Source: Halomonas stenophila (lineage in GTDB: Bacteria; Pseudomonadota; Gammaproteobacteria; Pseudomonadales; Halomonadaceae). Taken from it: 64,000 nucleotides of DNA. The stretch covers positions 795,383-859,382 of the forward strand of contig NZ_JACHXR010000001.1 of NCBI RefSeq assembly GCF_014192275.1. Reading direction: 5' to 3'. This document shows positions 8,988 to 17,231 of the stretch, in pieces. The notes under the pieces are model-generated. The model searched no databases. It saw only the letters and a program-made list of their open reading frames with translations, and was not told where the DNA came from. Both the position numbers and the translations under genes were made by a program. Each line of letters starts with the position of its first letter. Positions within the stretch are counted from its first letter, which is position 1.

Positions 8988-9419
8988 ATGAACACAGAGA
9001 CCACCGCCGAACAGGCCCAGCAGGAGCTGCTGGACGAGTTCGAGATGTTCGACAACTGGATGGATCGCTACCAGTACATCATCGACATGGGCAAGCAGCT
9101 GCCGGCCTTTCCCGACGAGTGGAAGGTCGCGGAGTTGAAGATCCAGGGCTGCCAGTCCAATGTCTGGATGCACCACGCGCGGGAGGGCGAGCGGCTGCAC
9201 TTCCAGGCGATCTCCGATGCGGCCATCGTCTCGGGGCTGATCGCCGTGCTGATGCGCATCTACAACGATCGGCGCCCCGAGGACATCCGCGCCACCAGCC
9301 CGCACTTCCTCAAGGACCTGGGCCTCGACAAGCACCTGTCGCCGACCCGCAGCAACGGCCTGAACGCCATGCTGGAGCGGATCTACCGCGTGGCCGGGCA
9401 GGAAGCGGCCTCGGCCTGA
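8988..9419 (+). CDS. sufE: SufE family sulfur-acceptor protein
   Basis: A 143-residue protein that accepts persulfide sulfur from a cysteine desulfurase and passes it to Fe-S cluster scaffolds. The conserved active cysteine is Cys55 in KIQGCQSNVW. The domain spans nearly the full length, as in SufE/CsdE. No desulfurase or other suf gene is adjacent, so the partner must be elsewhere in the genome; SufE and CsdE cannot be separated by sequence alone here. The ATG follows GAGG seven bases upstream. Its 3' end overlaps the end of a converging ribbon-helix-helix gene by 37 bases. Confidence 0.93.
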   Translation: MNTETTAEQAQQELLDEFEMFDNWMDRYQYIIDMGKQLPAFPDEWKVAELKIQGCQSNVWMHHAREGERLHFQAISDAAIVSGLIAVLMRIYNDRRPEDIRATSPHFLKDLGLDKHLSPTRSNGLNAMLERIYRVAGQEAASA

Positions 9420-9784
9420 CGGGCCGTGGTCGCGCCGTGGCGACGGCGGCGCTCCCGGGCCAGGATGGCCTCGGCGTCCAGGTCGGCGATGGGGGCATCC
9501 CGGCGGGTCGGCACCTCCCCGGCGAGCTGCAGGGCGTAGTAGCGCCCACAGCAGACACGCAGGAAGGACGCGAAGTTGTCGACGTCGCGTCCCGACTCGA
9601 TCCATTCCCGGGAGAGCCGGGTGAGCAGCTGGCTCAGCCCCAGGTCGTCGCGGCGGCCGATCTCCTCGAGCACGCCCCAGAAGAACCCCTCGAGGCGCAC
9701 GCTGGTGCTCACCCCGTCGAGGCGCATGGAGCGGGTCTGCGACTCCCACAGGGCGGGGTCGGCGCCGGTGAAAAGCTTGCACAT
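9383..9784 (-). CDS. Small ribbon-helix-helix domain protein
   Basis: A 133-residue protein starting MCKLFTGADPALW. The segment RSMRLDGVSTSVRLEGFFW followed by VLEEIGRRDDLGLSQLLTRL matches the RHH_4-type ribbon-helix-helix family of small proteobacterial proteins, presumed DNA-binding. The conserved SFLRVCCGRYYALQL follows. The C terminus is Arg/Ala-rich and overlaps the sufE 3' end tail to tail, so its last residues are encoded opposite sufE. An upstream in-frame start at 9820 exists, but the chosen ATG matches the family start. Target and function unknown. Confidence 0.75.
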   Translation of the reverse strand: MCKLFTGADPALWESQTRSMRLDGVSTSVRLEGFFWGVLEEIGRRDDLGLSQLLTRLSREWIESGRDVDNFASFLRVCCGRYYALQLAGEVPTRRDAPIADLDAEAILARERRRRHGATTARQAEAASCPATR

Positions 9785-9829
9785 GGTCCCGATCTCCTTG
9801 GCGGCATGGTCCAGACGCACCGCACGAGG

Positions 9830-9856
9830 TGCCAGGCGACAGCATGCCGCCTGGCA
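9830..9856 (-). terminator. Hairpin after the DJ-1 family gene
   Basis: A perfect 9-bp stem, TGCCAGGCG (9830-9838) and CGCCTGGCA (9848-9856), lies 23 bases beyond the stop of the DJ-1 family gene on its strand. There is no clear U-tract, so this is a hairpin-type terminator candidate only. Confidence 0.5.
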
Positions 9857-9878
9857 GGGGGATCGGCAAGCCGGGCCT

Positions 9879-10463
9879 TCAGGCGTGGCCGATGCGGGTG
9901 CCGAGCCGCTCGAGGAACTGGGCGAGCCAGGCGGGATGGGCCGGCCAGGCCGGCGCGGTGACCAGGTTGCCGTCAGTCACCGCATCGTCCACGGCGATAT
10001 CGGCATAGTGGCCCCCCGCGAGCTCCACCTCGGGGCGACAGGCCGGATAGGCGGCGCAGCGCCGTCCCTCGAGCACCCGGGCGGCGGCGAGCAACTGGGC
10101 GCCATGGCAGACGGCCGCCACCGGCTTGTCCGCCGTGAAGAAGTGCCGCACGATCTCGATCACCCGGGCATCGAGACGCAGGTACTCCGGCGCTCGCCCG
10201 CCGGGAATCACCAGGCCATCATAGGTGGCCGGGTCGACCTCCTCGAAGCTGGCATTCAGGGCGAAGCGGTGGCCCGGTTTCTCGGTGTAGGTCTGGTCGC
10301 CCTGGAAGTCGTGGATCGCCGTGGCCACGGTGTCGCCGGGGCGCTTGTCGGGGCAGACCGCATCGACGCGGTGTCCCACGGCCTGGAGGGCCTGGAAGGG
10401 GACCATGGTCTCGTAGTCCTCGGCGAAATCGCCGCAGAGCATCAGGATTCGCTTGCCGGACAT
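9879..10463 (-). CDS. DJ-1/PfpI family protein
   Basis: A 194-residue class I glutamine amidotransferase-like protein of the DJ-1/PfpI superfamily. The nucleophile elbow is [10 protein letters not shown] with Cys119 and His120, and Glu18 lies in the region that normally supports the cysteine. PfpI/YhbO-like members have been linked to stress protection, protein deglycation or peptidase activity; which applies here cannot be decided. Length is typical. The ATG at 10463 follows AGGAGAA. It sits downstream of the zur-hisI-yidD run on the same strand, with an 88-base gap and its own 3' hairpin. Confidence 0.88.
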   Translation of the reverse strand: MSGKRILMLCGDFAEDYETMVPFQALQAVGHRVDAVCPDKRPGDTVATAIHDFQGDQTYTEKPGHRFALNASFEEVDPATYDGLVIPGGRAPEYLRLDARVIEIVRHFFTADKPVAAVCHGAQLLAAARVLEGRRCAAYPACRPEVELAGGHYADIAVDDAVTDGNLVTAPAWPAHPAWLAQFLERLGTRIGHA

Positions 10464-10551
10464 GGCGGTTCTCCTCTTGGCGTTGCGCGGAGAGGTCAGT
10501 CTGGCATGGGCGCTCGCGGGACGGGTGGTAGCCCACTACTACACCCGGGGC

Positions 10552-10881
10552 TCAGTCCGTTCGCCCCGGCCGGGCGCGGCAGCGAAAATGCTCGTCGAGC
10601 TCGGGGTCGTCGCGGCACAGCGCCTCGCTGGGCCCGCCCGGGACGGGGTCGATTCCCCCGGCGCAGCCCGGGTGACAGCGCAGGATCCGACGCAGGGCCA
10701 GCCATCCGCCACGGCCCGGGCCGTGCACCCGGATCGCCTCCATGGCGTAGTGCGAACAGCTCGGCCAGTAGCGGCAGCGCGGGCCGAGCAGGGGGCTCAG
10801 CACGAGCTGATAGCCCCGGACCAGCCCGATCATCGCCCGGCCGAGCCAGCCCCTCGTGCCCCCGTCGTGCCGCGCCGCCAT
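10552..10881 (-). CDS. yidD: Membrane protein insertion efficiency factor YidD
   Basis: A 109-residue YidD family protein with the family core [32 protein letters not shown] and the cysteine/His-Pro motif [11 protein letters not shown]. YidD is a small membrane-associated protein that aids YidC-dependent insertion. In most gammaproteobacteria it lies between rnpA and yidC beside rpmH; here it starts 4 bases after hisI and downstream of zur, an unusual location. A second copy may exist at the usual locus outside the window. The N terminus ([11 protein letters not shown]) is slightly longer than usual. Confidence 0.9.
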   Translation of the reverse strand: MAARHDGGTRGWLGRAMIGLVRGYQLVLSPLLGPRCRYWPSCSHYAMEAIRVHGPGRGGWLALRRILRCHPGCAGGIDPVPGGPSEALCRDDPELDEHFRCRARPGRTD

Positions 10882-10885
10882 GGGC

Positions 10886-11335
10886 TCAGCGAGGCGTCCC
10901 GGCGCCGTAGAGGGTCGCGGGATCGACCAGCGGGGCGCTGATCACCCGCGCCTGGTCGCCCTCGAGGGCCACGTAGAAGCAGCTGCGCCGGCCGCTGTGA
11001 CAGGCCGGCCCCGTCTGGTCCACCTGCAGCAGCAGGGTATCGCCATCGCAATCCAGCGCCGCGGCCCGCAGGTGCTGCTGCTGGCCGGACGACTCCCCCT
11101 TGCGCCACAGCTTGCCGCGCGAGCGCGACCAGTAGCAGACCCGACCGCTGCGCAGGGTCTCCTCCAGGGCCTCGCGGTTCATCCAGGCCATCATCAATAC
11201 CTCGCCGCTGTCGTGCTGCTGGGCGATGGCGGGAATCAGCCCGTCGGCATTGAAGCGAATGGCGGCGAGGATCTCGGCCAGCGGGTGGCGGCTGTCAGGG
11301 GCGGCGCCTTCCAGCGCCTTGAAGGTATCGGACAT
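10886..11335 (-). CDS. hisI: Phosphoribosyl-AMP cyclohydrolase HisI
   Basis: Opens the adenine ring of phosphoribosyl-AMP in the third step of histidine synthesis. The 149-residue protein has the acidic metal site [10 protein letters not shown] (Asp95, Asp97, Asp99) and zinc ligands in [14 protein letters not shown] (Cys112, Cys119). It is the stand-alone HisI type without a HisE domain. It lies 20 bases downstream of a Zur-type regulator and directly before yidD. Zur-controlled duplicates of zinc enzymes, including HisI, are known in other bacteria, so this may be a zinc-limitation isoform, although its zinc ligands look intact. No other his gene is in the window. Confidence 0.94.
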   Translation of the reverse strand: MSDTFKALEGAAPDSRHPLAEILAAIRFNADGLIPAIAQQHDSGEVLMMAWMNREALEETLRSGRVCYWSRSRGKLWRKGESSGQQQHLRAAALDCDGDTLLLQVDQTGPACHSGRRSCFYVALEGDQARVISAPLVDPATLYGAGTPR

Positions 11336-11355
11336 GCGGTCTCCGGCAATGACGG

Positions 11356-11817
11356 TCAGAGGGCCTCGGCGGCCGCGCGGCAGCTATCGCACTGGCCGAG
11401 CAGCTCGATGGTCTGGCGCTGGACGGCGAAGCCCAGCTCCCGGGCCCGCGCGCCCAGCTGCTCGTTGATGTCATCCAGGTGCAGCTCCTCGACGCGGCCG
11501 CAGTCGCGGCAGATCAGCAGCTGGAAGCCGTGGGCATGCTCGGGGCAGGGGCAGGCGACATAGGCGTTGAGCGACTCGATGCGGTGCACGAGGCCCTGGT
11601 CGATCAGGAACTCCAGGGCGCGATACACGGTCGGCGGCCGTGCCGCGGCATGCTCCGTGGCGAGGCGGTCCAGCAGGTCGTAGGCCTTGAGGCCGCCGCG
11701 GGTGTCCGCGATCATCTGCAGCACCCGCTGGCGGATGGGGGTGAAGCGCACGCCGCGGCGACGGCACTGTCGCTCGGCCTGGTGCATCAGGGCGCGGGAA
11801 TCGGTCATGCTGGCCAT
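11356..11817 (-). CDS. zur: Zinc-responsive Fur family regulator (Zur)
   Basis: A 153-residue Fur family repressor. The winged helix (VRFTPIRQRVLQMI, KAYDLLDRL, PPTVYRALEFLIDQGLVHRI) closely follows Zur rather than Fur. The C-terminal metal domain has cysteine pairs ICRDCGR and QCDSC and a His/Cys-rich YVACPCPEHAHG, suited to structural and sensory zinc. It should repress zinc-uptake and zinc-sparing genes when zinc is ample. It heads a zur-hisI-yidD run. Starts at 11817 or 11808 are both possible; neither has a strong ribosome site. No znuABC is adjacent. Confidence 0.9.
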   Translation of the reverse strand: MASMTDSRALMHQAERQCRRRGVRFTPIRQRVLQMIADTRGGLKAYDLLDRLATEHAAARPPTVYRALEFLIDQGLVHRIESLNAYVACPCPEHAHGFQLLICRDCGRVEELHLDDINEQLGARARELGFAVQRQTIELLGQCDSCRAAAEAL

Positions 11818-11890
11818 GCGGGTCTCGGGATGAAGGCCACATTCTACGCGCCACGCCCGAAGGGAGCCAGTCACCGCGTCGTTGCCCCAG

Positions 11891-12038
11891 GGCGATCGCA
11901 GTTGGGTGGCGAGGGGCGCCGGGGACAGGTCGAAGAGGGGGTCCTACGCCATGGATGGCGTCGGTAGCGCCCAGGGAGGGGTTCACAGCGCCCCCTCGCA
12001 GACCTGTCGACGGACCAACTCCAAGAACTGCAATAGCC
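11891..12038. repeat. MITE-like dispersed repeat, copy 1
   Basis: A 148-bp element nearly identical over its centre to 57648-57807. Its ends are inverted: GGCGATCGCAGTT (11891-11903) and AACTGCAATAGCC (12026-12038), two mismatches. Inside, GACAGGTC and GACCTGTC form a second inverted pair around a conserved core. It lies between zur and the ferritin-like gene and has no transposase. The small open frames it contains are shared with copy 2 only because the DNA is repeated. Confidence 0.8.
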
Positions 12039-12063
12039 CTGGTCGTTGCCCTGATGGTTGCCC

Positions 12064-12645
12064 TCAACCGGAGGACAGGCCGGGCAGTCGCCTGGCCCCC
12101 GCCAGCCAGCCCCGTGGCCAGTCGCGGCCGGCCAGTCGGGCATCCTCGGCATCCTCCCCGTCATACGCCGCCACCAGCTCGGCGAGGATATGCCGCTCGG
12201 CCTGCTTCTGGGCGAGCATGCCGAGCAGCAGCGTCTGCAGGAAGGGGGTGGCATTGATCTCCTGGAGGTGCGCCGCCACCCGCACCGCGTGCTCGGCCCG
12301 GGCCTCGGCCAGCTTCAGCGCGGCGAGCGCCTGGCCGCGACCGGCGATCAGCCCGGAGGCCTTGCCGCTCTCCGCCCCTGCCTGCCAGGCGTGTCCCGTC
12401 GGGGGCGCGACACGCGATGGTGGCGGGTCGAGCTCGCCAACGGACCCGTGGATGTCCACCAGGCGCCGTTCGCACTCGATGCCCAGGGTCGCCATCAGGC
12501 GGCTGATACCGCGACCGAAGGGCAGGAAGCGAAAGGCCAGGCGGCGATAGTGGCCCATCTCCTGGCGTTCGTGATCGCCGGCCAGGGCCAGGAGCTCCCC
12601 GGGCAGCAGGGCGGCGGGAAACTCGTGGGGATCGGGGCGTGACAT
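12064..12645 (-). CDS. Ferritin-like four-helix protein, paralogue of the 30550 gene
   Basis: A 193-residue protein, probably cytosolic, predicted as four helices. Helix 1 holds LLALAGDHERQEMGHYRRLA, helix 2 IECERR, helix 3 AEARAEHAV and helix 4 AQKQAERHILAEL. Spaced Glu and ExxH pairs in these helices resemble rubrerythrin/ferritin-like di-iron proteins, but a true metal site is inference. The N-terminal half matches the protein encoded at 30550-31092 (LLALA.DHE..E...YR, then RFLP...GIS.LM). The ATG at 12645 follows GGGAGG. Neighbours give no clue; a dispersed repeat lies just downstream of its stop. Confidence 0.7.
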   Translation of the reverse strand: MSRPDPHEFPAALLPGELLALAGDHERQEMGHYRRLAFRFLPFGRGISRLMATLGIECERRLVDIHGSVGELDPPPSRVAPPTGHAWQAGAESGKASGLIAGRGQALAALKLAEARAEHAVRVAAHLQEINATPFLQTLLLGMLAQKQAERHILAELVAAYDGEDAEDARLAGRDWPRGWLAGARRLPGLSSG

Positions 12646-12774
12646 GAAATGGCCTCCCGTGGCGGCGGCGTTGTTGTTATGGGAGGCAGGGTAGACGGCA
12701 GGGGAGCGGGAATCCTTGACGAGGATCAGGTTTCCCCTCGAATACTCAGGAAAAGGTCTCGCCCAGCGATCTCC

Positions 12775-13764
12775 TCAGACGCTGGACACGGCCACCGGCG
12801 GCGCCTCGGTGGTGGCGAGTTCGCTGCGGCGGGCGAAGTGATGCTGGGCGAAGGCCACCCGTTCCTCGGCGCCGATGCCCTCGGGCTGCTGCTCGATGAG
12901 GTCGAGCCGCGGACGGAGCCCCTCGCCGTTGGCCATCTGGATCGCCAGGCCGGGACGGGCATTGAGCTCGAGCAGCATGGGGCCATGGTCACGATCGAGC
13001 ACCATGTCGGTGCCCAGATAGCCCAGCGAGGTCATCTCGTAGCAGCCCGCCGCCAGTAGCAGCAGGGTCTGCCAGCCCGGGATGCACAGGCTGGCCAGCT
13101 CGTGGCCGGTGTCCGGGTGGTCGTGGCGGGCCCGGTCGAACTGGACCCCGCGGATGGCGGTGCCGGTGGCGATATCGATCCCCACGCCCACCGCCCCCTG
13201 ATGGAGGTTCGCCTTGCCGTCCGAGGCGGCGGTGGACAGCCGCATCATGGCCATCACCGGATAGCCCTTGAAGACGATGACGCGGATGTCGGGCACGCCC
13301 TCATAGGTGTACTCGCCGAAGGTCTCGTCGAAGTTGATCAGCGACTCGATCAGCGCCACGTCGGGCGACCCGCCCAGGGAGTACAGGCCCGACAGGATAT
13401 TGGAGGCGTGCCGCTCGACGTCCTCCAGGGACAGTCGGCTGCCGCTGGGCTTGATGTAATCGCCGCCGTCGACCCGCTCGACGACCAGGATCCCCTTGCC
13501 GCCGCTGCCCTTGGCCGGCTTGATCACGAAGCCGGCGTGTCCCATGAGCATCTCGCGGATGTGCTTGACGCCGAACTGGGTGGTCACGGTGCCGATCAGC
13601 GCCGGGGTGGTGATCGCGTACTGCTGGGCCAGCAGCTTGGTCTTCAGCTTGTCGTCGACCAGCGGATACAGGCGCCGGTCGTTGTAGCGACCGATATAGC
13701 GGATGTTGCGGCGATTCATGCCGATGATGCCCTTGGCCTTCAGGCGGGCGGGAGTGGTCCACAT
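12775..13764 (-). CDS. RimK-like ATP-grasp alpha-L-glutamate ligase family protein
   Basis: A 329-residue ATP-grasp enzyme. The nucleotide-binding strand pair is GFVIKPAKGSGGKGILVVER, and the metal-binding end is GPMLLELNARPGLAIQMANG. It belongs to the RimK-related ligase family that always occurs beside an inactive transglutaminase/membrane protein, as here. Such ligases join an amino acid, usually glutamate, to an amine acceptor; the acceptor is unknown. It starts 4 bases after the membrane gene stops, so translation is probably coupled. Last gene of a three-gene unit with the retropepsin-like lipoprotein first. Confidence 0.9.
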   Translation of the reverse strand: MWTTPARLKAKGIIGMNRRNIRYIGRYNDRRLYPLVDDKLKTKLLAQQYAITTPALIGTVTTQFGVKHIREMLMGHAGFVIKPAKGSGGKGILVVERVDGGDYIKPSGSRLSLEDVERHASNILSGLYSLGGSPDVALIESLINFDETFGEYTYEGVPDIRVIVFKGYPVMAMMRLSTAASDGKANLHQGAVGVGIDIATGTAIRGVQFDRARHDHPDTGHELASLCIPGWQTLLLLAAGCYEMTSLGYLGTDMVLDRDHGPMLLELNARPGLAIQMANGEGLRPRLDLIEQQPEGIGAEERVAFAQHHFARRSELATTEAPPVAVSSV

Positions 13765-13768
13765 GGCG

Positions 13769-15280
13769 TCAGTCCTCCGTCACCGGCTTGAAGCGGCGCA
13801 GCTCGAGCAGTCGGTAGCCGGTGTAGTTGCCCAGCAGCAGGATCAGCGCCATCAGGATCAGCTGCACCCCCAGGAAGTTGAAGGTGATATGCCGGATCCA
13901 GGGGTTGTTCATGGCCAGGTAGGCGAGCACCGCGGTCAGCAGGCTGCCACCCCCCTGGATCAGCACCTCCTTGGGACCTTCCTCCTCCCAGAGGATCGAC
14001 ATGCGCTCGATCGTCCAGGACAGGATGATCATCGGGAAGAAGGTGATCTGCAGCCCCGCATTCAGCCCGAAGCGATAGGACAGCACCGAGAACAGCGAGA
14101 TGATGGCGATGACCGTGATGATCACCGCCGTGACTCGCGCCACCAGCAACAGGTTCAGGTAGGACAGGTAGTTGCGGATCACCAGTCCCACCGCCACGAC
14201 CAGCAGGAAGCCGATGAGCCCGGTCACCAGGGTGGTCTGGATGAAGGCCAGGGCGATCAACACCGGCATGAAGGTGCCCGAGGTCTTGATGCCCACCAGG
14301 ACCCGCAGCAGGACCACCACCAGGGCGCCGATCGGCAGCAGCAGGATGGTCTGGAACAGCGCCTGTTCCTCCAGCGGCAGGCTGTGGATCGAGAAATTCA
14401 GCAGGGTGTCGGAGCCCCTGGCCAGCTGGCTGCGCACGGCGGCGGCGGCGGGCTGGTTGCGGGAGAGCATGGAGAAGGTCACCCGCGAGTTGGTGCCTCC
14501 CTGGACTTCCAGCACCGACTGGCCCGAGGCCTCCCACAGCAGCAGGTTGTCCGGCCGGCCCTGGGCGCCATCGGCGGGGTTGAACAGCGCCCGCTGGTCG
14601 CCGTCGTATACCTGGATCCAGGACGTCAGGCTCTGTCGGCGGCGGCCATGCTCGAGCATCAGGCCATTCACCTCGCGGGCCGCTACGCCGGCCTGGTTGA
14701 GCAGGCGCACCAGCAGTGGCACGCGATCGAACTGGGTCAGCAGCAGCCGGGTGTTCTCGCTCTGGCGGTCCTCGGTGAAGTCGCCGATCAGTTCCCGGGC
14801 GAAGGTGAACGGGTCGGAGCTGCGCGACCAGGCGCGTTCGATGACCTCGCTGGCCGCGGTATCGTAGGGACGCTCCCAGACCACCGCCGGCAAAGGCTTC
14901 GGCGTCGGCCGGTCGGCGTTCCGTGCCTGGGGGGCGACCAGCAGCTGGGCGCTGTAGTAGAGCTGCTGGCTGCCGCGCGCCTCACGGATCGACCACCGGG
15001 CGCGACGGCTGCCGTTCTCCTCGAGGAAGGTCAGCCCGTAGCCGGGCGAGGCGGTATGCTCGGTGAGTACGCGGTAGCCGTCCTGGGTGGAGGGCAGGGC
15101 CATCTCCACCTTGGCGGGGCCGCCGTCGGCGCGGAAGTTGACCTGGGCCTCGATCTCCCATACCTGGCGCTGTTCACCAGGCGTCCAGGGCACCTCGAAT
15201 TCGACGTGACGATGCACGCTCATGCCGATGCCGATGACCAGCAGGAGGGCGACGACCAGGTAGAAGGGCAGTCGGGACAT
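13769..15280 (-). CDS. Inactive transglutaminase domain fused to seven-helix membrane region
   Basis: A 503-residue inner-membrane protein. One N-terminal helix (about residues 5-22) is followed by a large periplasmic part containing a transglutaminase-like fold (residues of about 150-260) and then a cluster of hydrophobic helices from about 300 to 490. The usual catalytic Cys of active transglutaminases is not evident, in keeping with the name of the family. It sits between a retropepsin-like lipoprotein gene (17-base gap) and a RimK-like ligase (4-base gap). The likely role is to bring a periplasmic peptide substrate or signal to the cytosolic ligase; this is inference from context. Confidence 0.88.
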   Translation of the reverse strand: MSRLPFYLVVALLLVIGIGMSVHRHVEFEVPWTPGEQRQVWEIEAQVNFRADGGPAKVEMALPSTQDGYRVLTEHTASPGYGLTFLEENGSRRARWSIREARGSQQLYYSAQLLVAPQARNADRPTPKPLPAVVWERPYDTAASEVIERAWSRSSDPFTFARELIGDFTEDRQSENTRLLLTQFDRVPLLVRLLNQAGVAAREVNGLMLEHGRRRQSLTSWIQVYDGDQRALFNPADGAQGRPDNLLLWEASGQSVLEVQGGTNSRVTFSMLSRNQPAAAAVRSQLARGSDTLLNFSIHSLPLEEQALFQTILLLPIGALVVVLLRVLVGIKTSGTFMPVLIALAFIQTTLVTGLIGFLLVVAVGLVIRNYLSYLNLLLVARVTAVIITVIAIISLFSVLSYRFGLNAGLQITFFPMIILSWTIERMSILWEEEGPKEVLIQGGGSLLTAVLAYLAMNNPWIRHITFNFLGVQLILMALILLLGNYTGYRLLELRRFKPVTED

Positions 15281-15297
15281 TACGTCTTCCTTGGGGA

Positions 15298-16155
15298 TCA
15301 GGGTGAGGCGGAGCCGTTATCCTGCTCGGCTTCACCGTCGGGTTCGTTGGCGCCGTCTTCCGTTGCCGGGCCATCGTCGGGAAAGCTGGGGCGCTCGTGG
15401 ATATGCTCCTGGGCCACGTCGACCACGGCGATGTCCATCAGGAAGCGACGGCCCAGCAACACGGGGTAGTCGAGGGGGATGCGATCGGTCAGGGTGAACT
15501 CGACGGTCTCGCGGATCGACCCCAGGGTCATCAGCAGGCGGATGACCGGGCGCGACTGCTCGCCGTTGGCCTGGACGATCCGCACGCGGCGTTCCACCGG
15601 GGCCTCGATCCAGTCATCGCGCACGGCGTCGACCGCGCCATCCTCGTCGTTCAGGCCCAGCTTGAAGCGGACCCAGTCCTCGCCGTCACGCTCGAAGGTG
15701 GTGATCTCGGTGGCGGACAGCGACGAGGTGTTGGCGCCGGAATCGATGCGCGCCTCGAGATAGGTACCGACGCTGGGGAAGCCGACCCATTCGCTGCGTC
15801 CCAGCAGTGCCTTGTTGGCCAGGCGCTCATCGCCGGCCGGGCAGTCGGCGACCGTCGGCGACTCGGCGGCATCGGCGCTCAGGCCCGCGACATCCTGGCG
15901 GAGGTTGCGCAGCAGGCTTCCCACTTCGCGGACATCGGTGGTCAACCGCTGCTGCTGCTGACGATGCTGGGCGAGCATCTCCAGGCGGGCATCGCAGCGT
16001 GCCGACAGGGTCTCCTCGAGGCGGTCGATACGCGCCTCGAAGGCCGGCGGGGTCAGGGGCTCGGGGGGGTCGGGGCGATCCGCAGGCACGAGCGCACATC
16101 CCCCAAGCCACGTCAGTCCGAGAAGAGACAGCATCAACGGGGGGCGTAACGGCAT
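15298..16155 (-). CDS. Retropepsin-like aspartic protease, probable lipoprotein
   Basis: A 285-residue protein with a lipoprotein signal (MLSLLGLTWLGGC, lipid-modified Cys20). A Pro/Glu-rich and coiled-coil stretch (about 30-95) leads to a C-terminal retropepsin-like domain. The probable catalytic Asp138 is in EARIDSGANTSSLSA, and PVLLGRRFLMDIAVVDVA is the second conserved strand. The family was once called ATP-dependent zinc protease, but the DSGAN motif indicates a dimeric aspartic protease in the periplasm. It is the first gene of the unit with the inactive-transglutaminase membrane protein and the RimK-like ligase. The acidic C-terminal tail fits a halophile. Confidence 0.88.
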   Translation of the reverse strand: MPLRPPLMLSLLGLTWLGGCALVPADRPDPPEPLTPPAFEARIDRLEETLSARCDARLEMLAQHRQQQQRLTTDVREVGSLLRNLRQDVAGLSADAAESPTVADCPAGDERLANKALLGRSEWVGFPSVGTYLEARIDSGANTSSLSATEITTFERDGEDWVRFKLGLNDEDGAVDAVRDDWIEAPVERRVRIVQANGEQSRPVIRLLMTLGSIRETVEFTLTDRIPLDYPVLLGRRFLMDIAVVDVAQEHIHERPSFPDDGPATEDGANEPDGEAEQDNGSASP

Positions 16156-17231
16156 GTCGGAAGCGTCCTTTGTGCAGACCGGGGAAAATCGAACGCCGGG
16201 GCGTTCGAGCGAGCAAACGAATGCGGCGATGATAAGGAGGCGGGCCGCGGCTGTCCACGGTGAGCCGTCGTGCCGGCCTCAGGCCCAAGGCGAGTGAGGG
16301 GGTTGGTGCGACATGCGGGCGTCTGTCTCACCATTGATTTAACATAATATATATTCTACGAACACATGACTGTGACGTGGCCAAGCGCGCTTGGCCACTC
16401 TGATTCGCGTCACCCGGACCTCCGGACCAGCGGGATGTCTGGACATTGCCGTCACGAGAAAATGCACGAGAACACAATCATCGGCCACGGACATGGCTCG
16501 CATCCCTGGCCATCACCACTCCCCGACTCGATCGCGCGGAATCCTTTGCTGGCGAGACAGGCCTGATGCGGATGGTGAGACCGATCGTCGGGTCTGGCGC
16601 TTCCAGCGTGCCGGCGAGCCCCACTGGCGCGGCCGTAACGATGTCGCGGCCCGGCAAGCCGGCCATGTCGGTCATATGCGTTGGCCGGCGCCGATGCGGG
16701 GGTCGGCCCGGCCAAGAACGCCCTCCTCGCCACGCCCGGGACGTCTCCGGCACGGGATCCCATCGACGACCCGCACGGCAATCCTGGTTCTCTGACCGCC
16801 AGGAGACGCCTGTGTCGCTTGACCGTCGTACAACGGAGCCAGAAGAGCGCCTGCGCTCGACGAGACGGCATGATCTGCGGGCGTGTGCCCGGTCAAGGGG
16901 CCCGATGCCTCACGCTCACCCGTATATCGACGGATGCTTGACTCGTGATCGACGGTCGGCACGTGTGAGGCATGGAAGGCGTGGCATCGGGCCGGTGACA
17001 CGGCACAGGACAGGGCAGCCATCAGCATGATGAATCAATTTGAACATAATTGACGTTATGATCAATTTGGTTCATTCAGCTTCCCCGGGACGACATCGGC
17101 GACGGCACTCACCGGATCATCGCGCCAGCTGAAAAAATCCGTAAAATGATGATCTTAGGTATCCATCGAGGCCAATGCCCCCCCCTGGCCCCCAGGCTTC
17201 CCTGCCACAGCGAATGACAAGGACCGACACC
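16156..17231. other. Gene-poor region before the second recombinase
   Basis: About 1.1 kb without a gene I can support. It begins with the probable promoter area of the protease-transglutaminase-ligase unit, including an AT-rich pocket near 16330-16370 with AATATATATT. The middle (about 16450-17000) has only weak frames on both strands with no recognisable domain, possibly decayed coding DNA. The right end holds an AT-rich dyad at 17036-17069 next to the recombinase start. Confidence 0.6.
17036..17069. promoter_or_regulatory. AT-rich dyad upstream of the second recombinase
   Basis: CAATTTGAACATAA (17036-17049) and TTATGATCAATTTG (17056-17069) form an inverted repeat with two mismatches around TTGACG. 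The word ATCAATTTG also occurs twice in direct orientation. The site lies 163 bases before the recombinase start and stands out in GC-rich DNA. It may be the recombinase's own binding or attachment site, or a promoter-operator. Confidence 0.45.

Noticed and set aside
16446..17030. Possible gene of 194 codons in the gene-poor region
   Set aside because: Arg/Pro/Ser-rich with no domain, no ribosome site and competing frames of equal quality on both strands.
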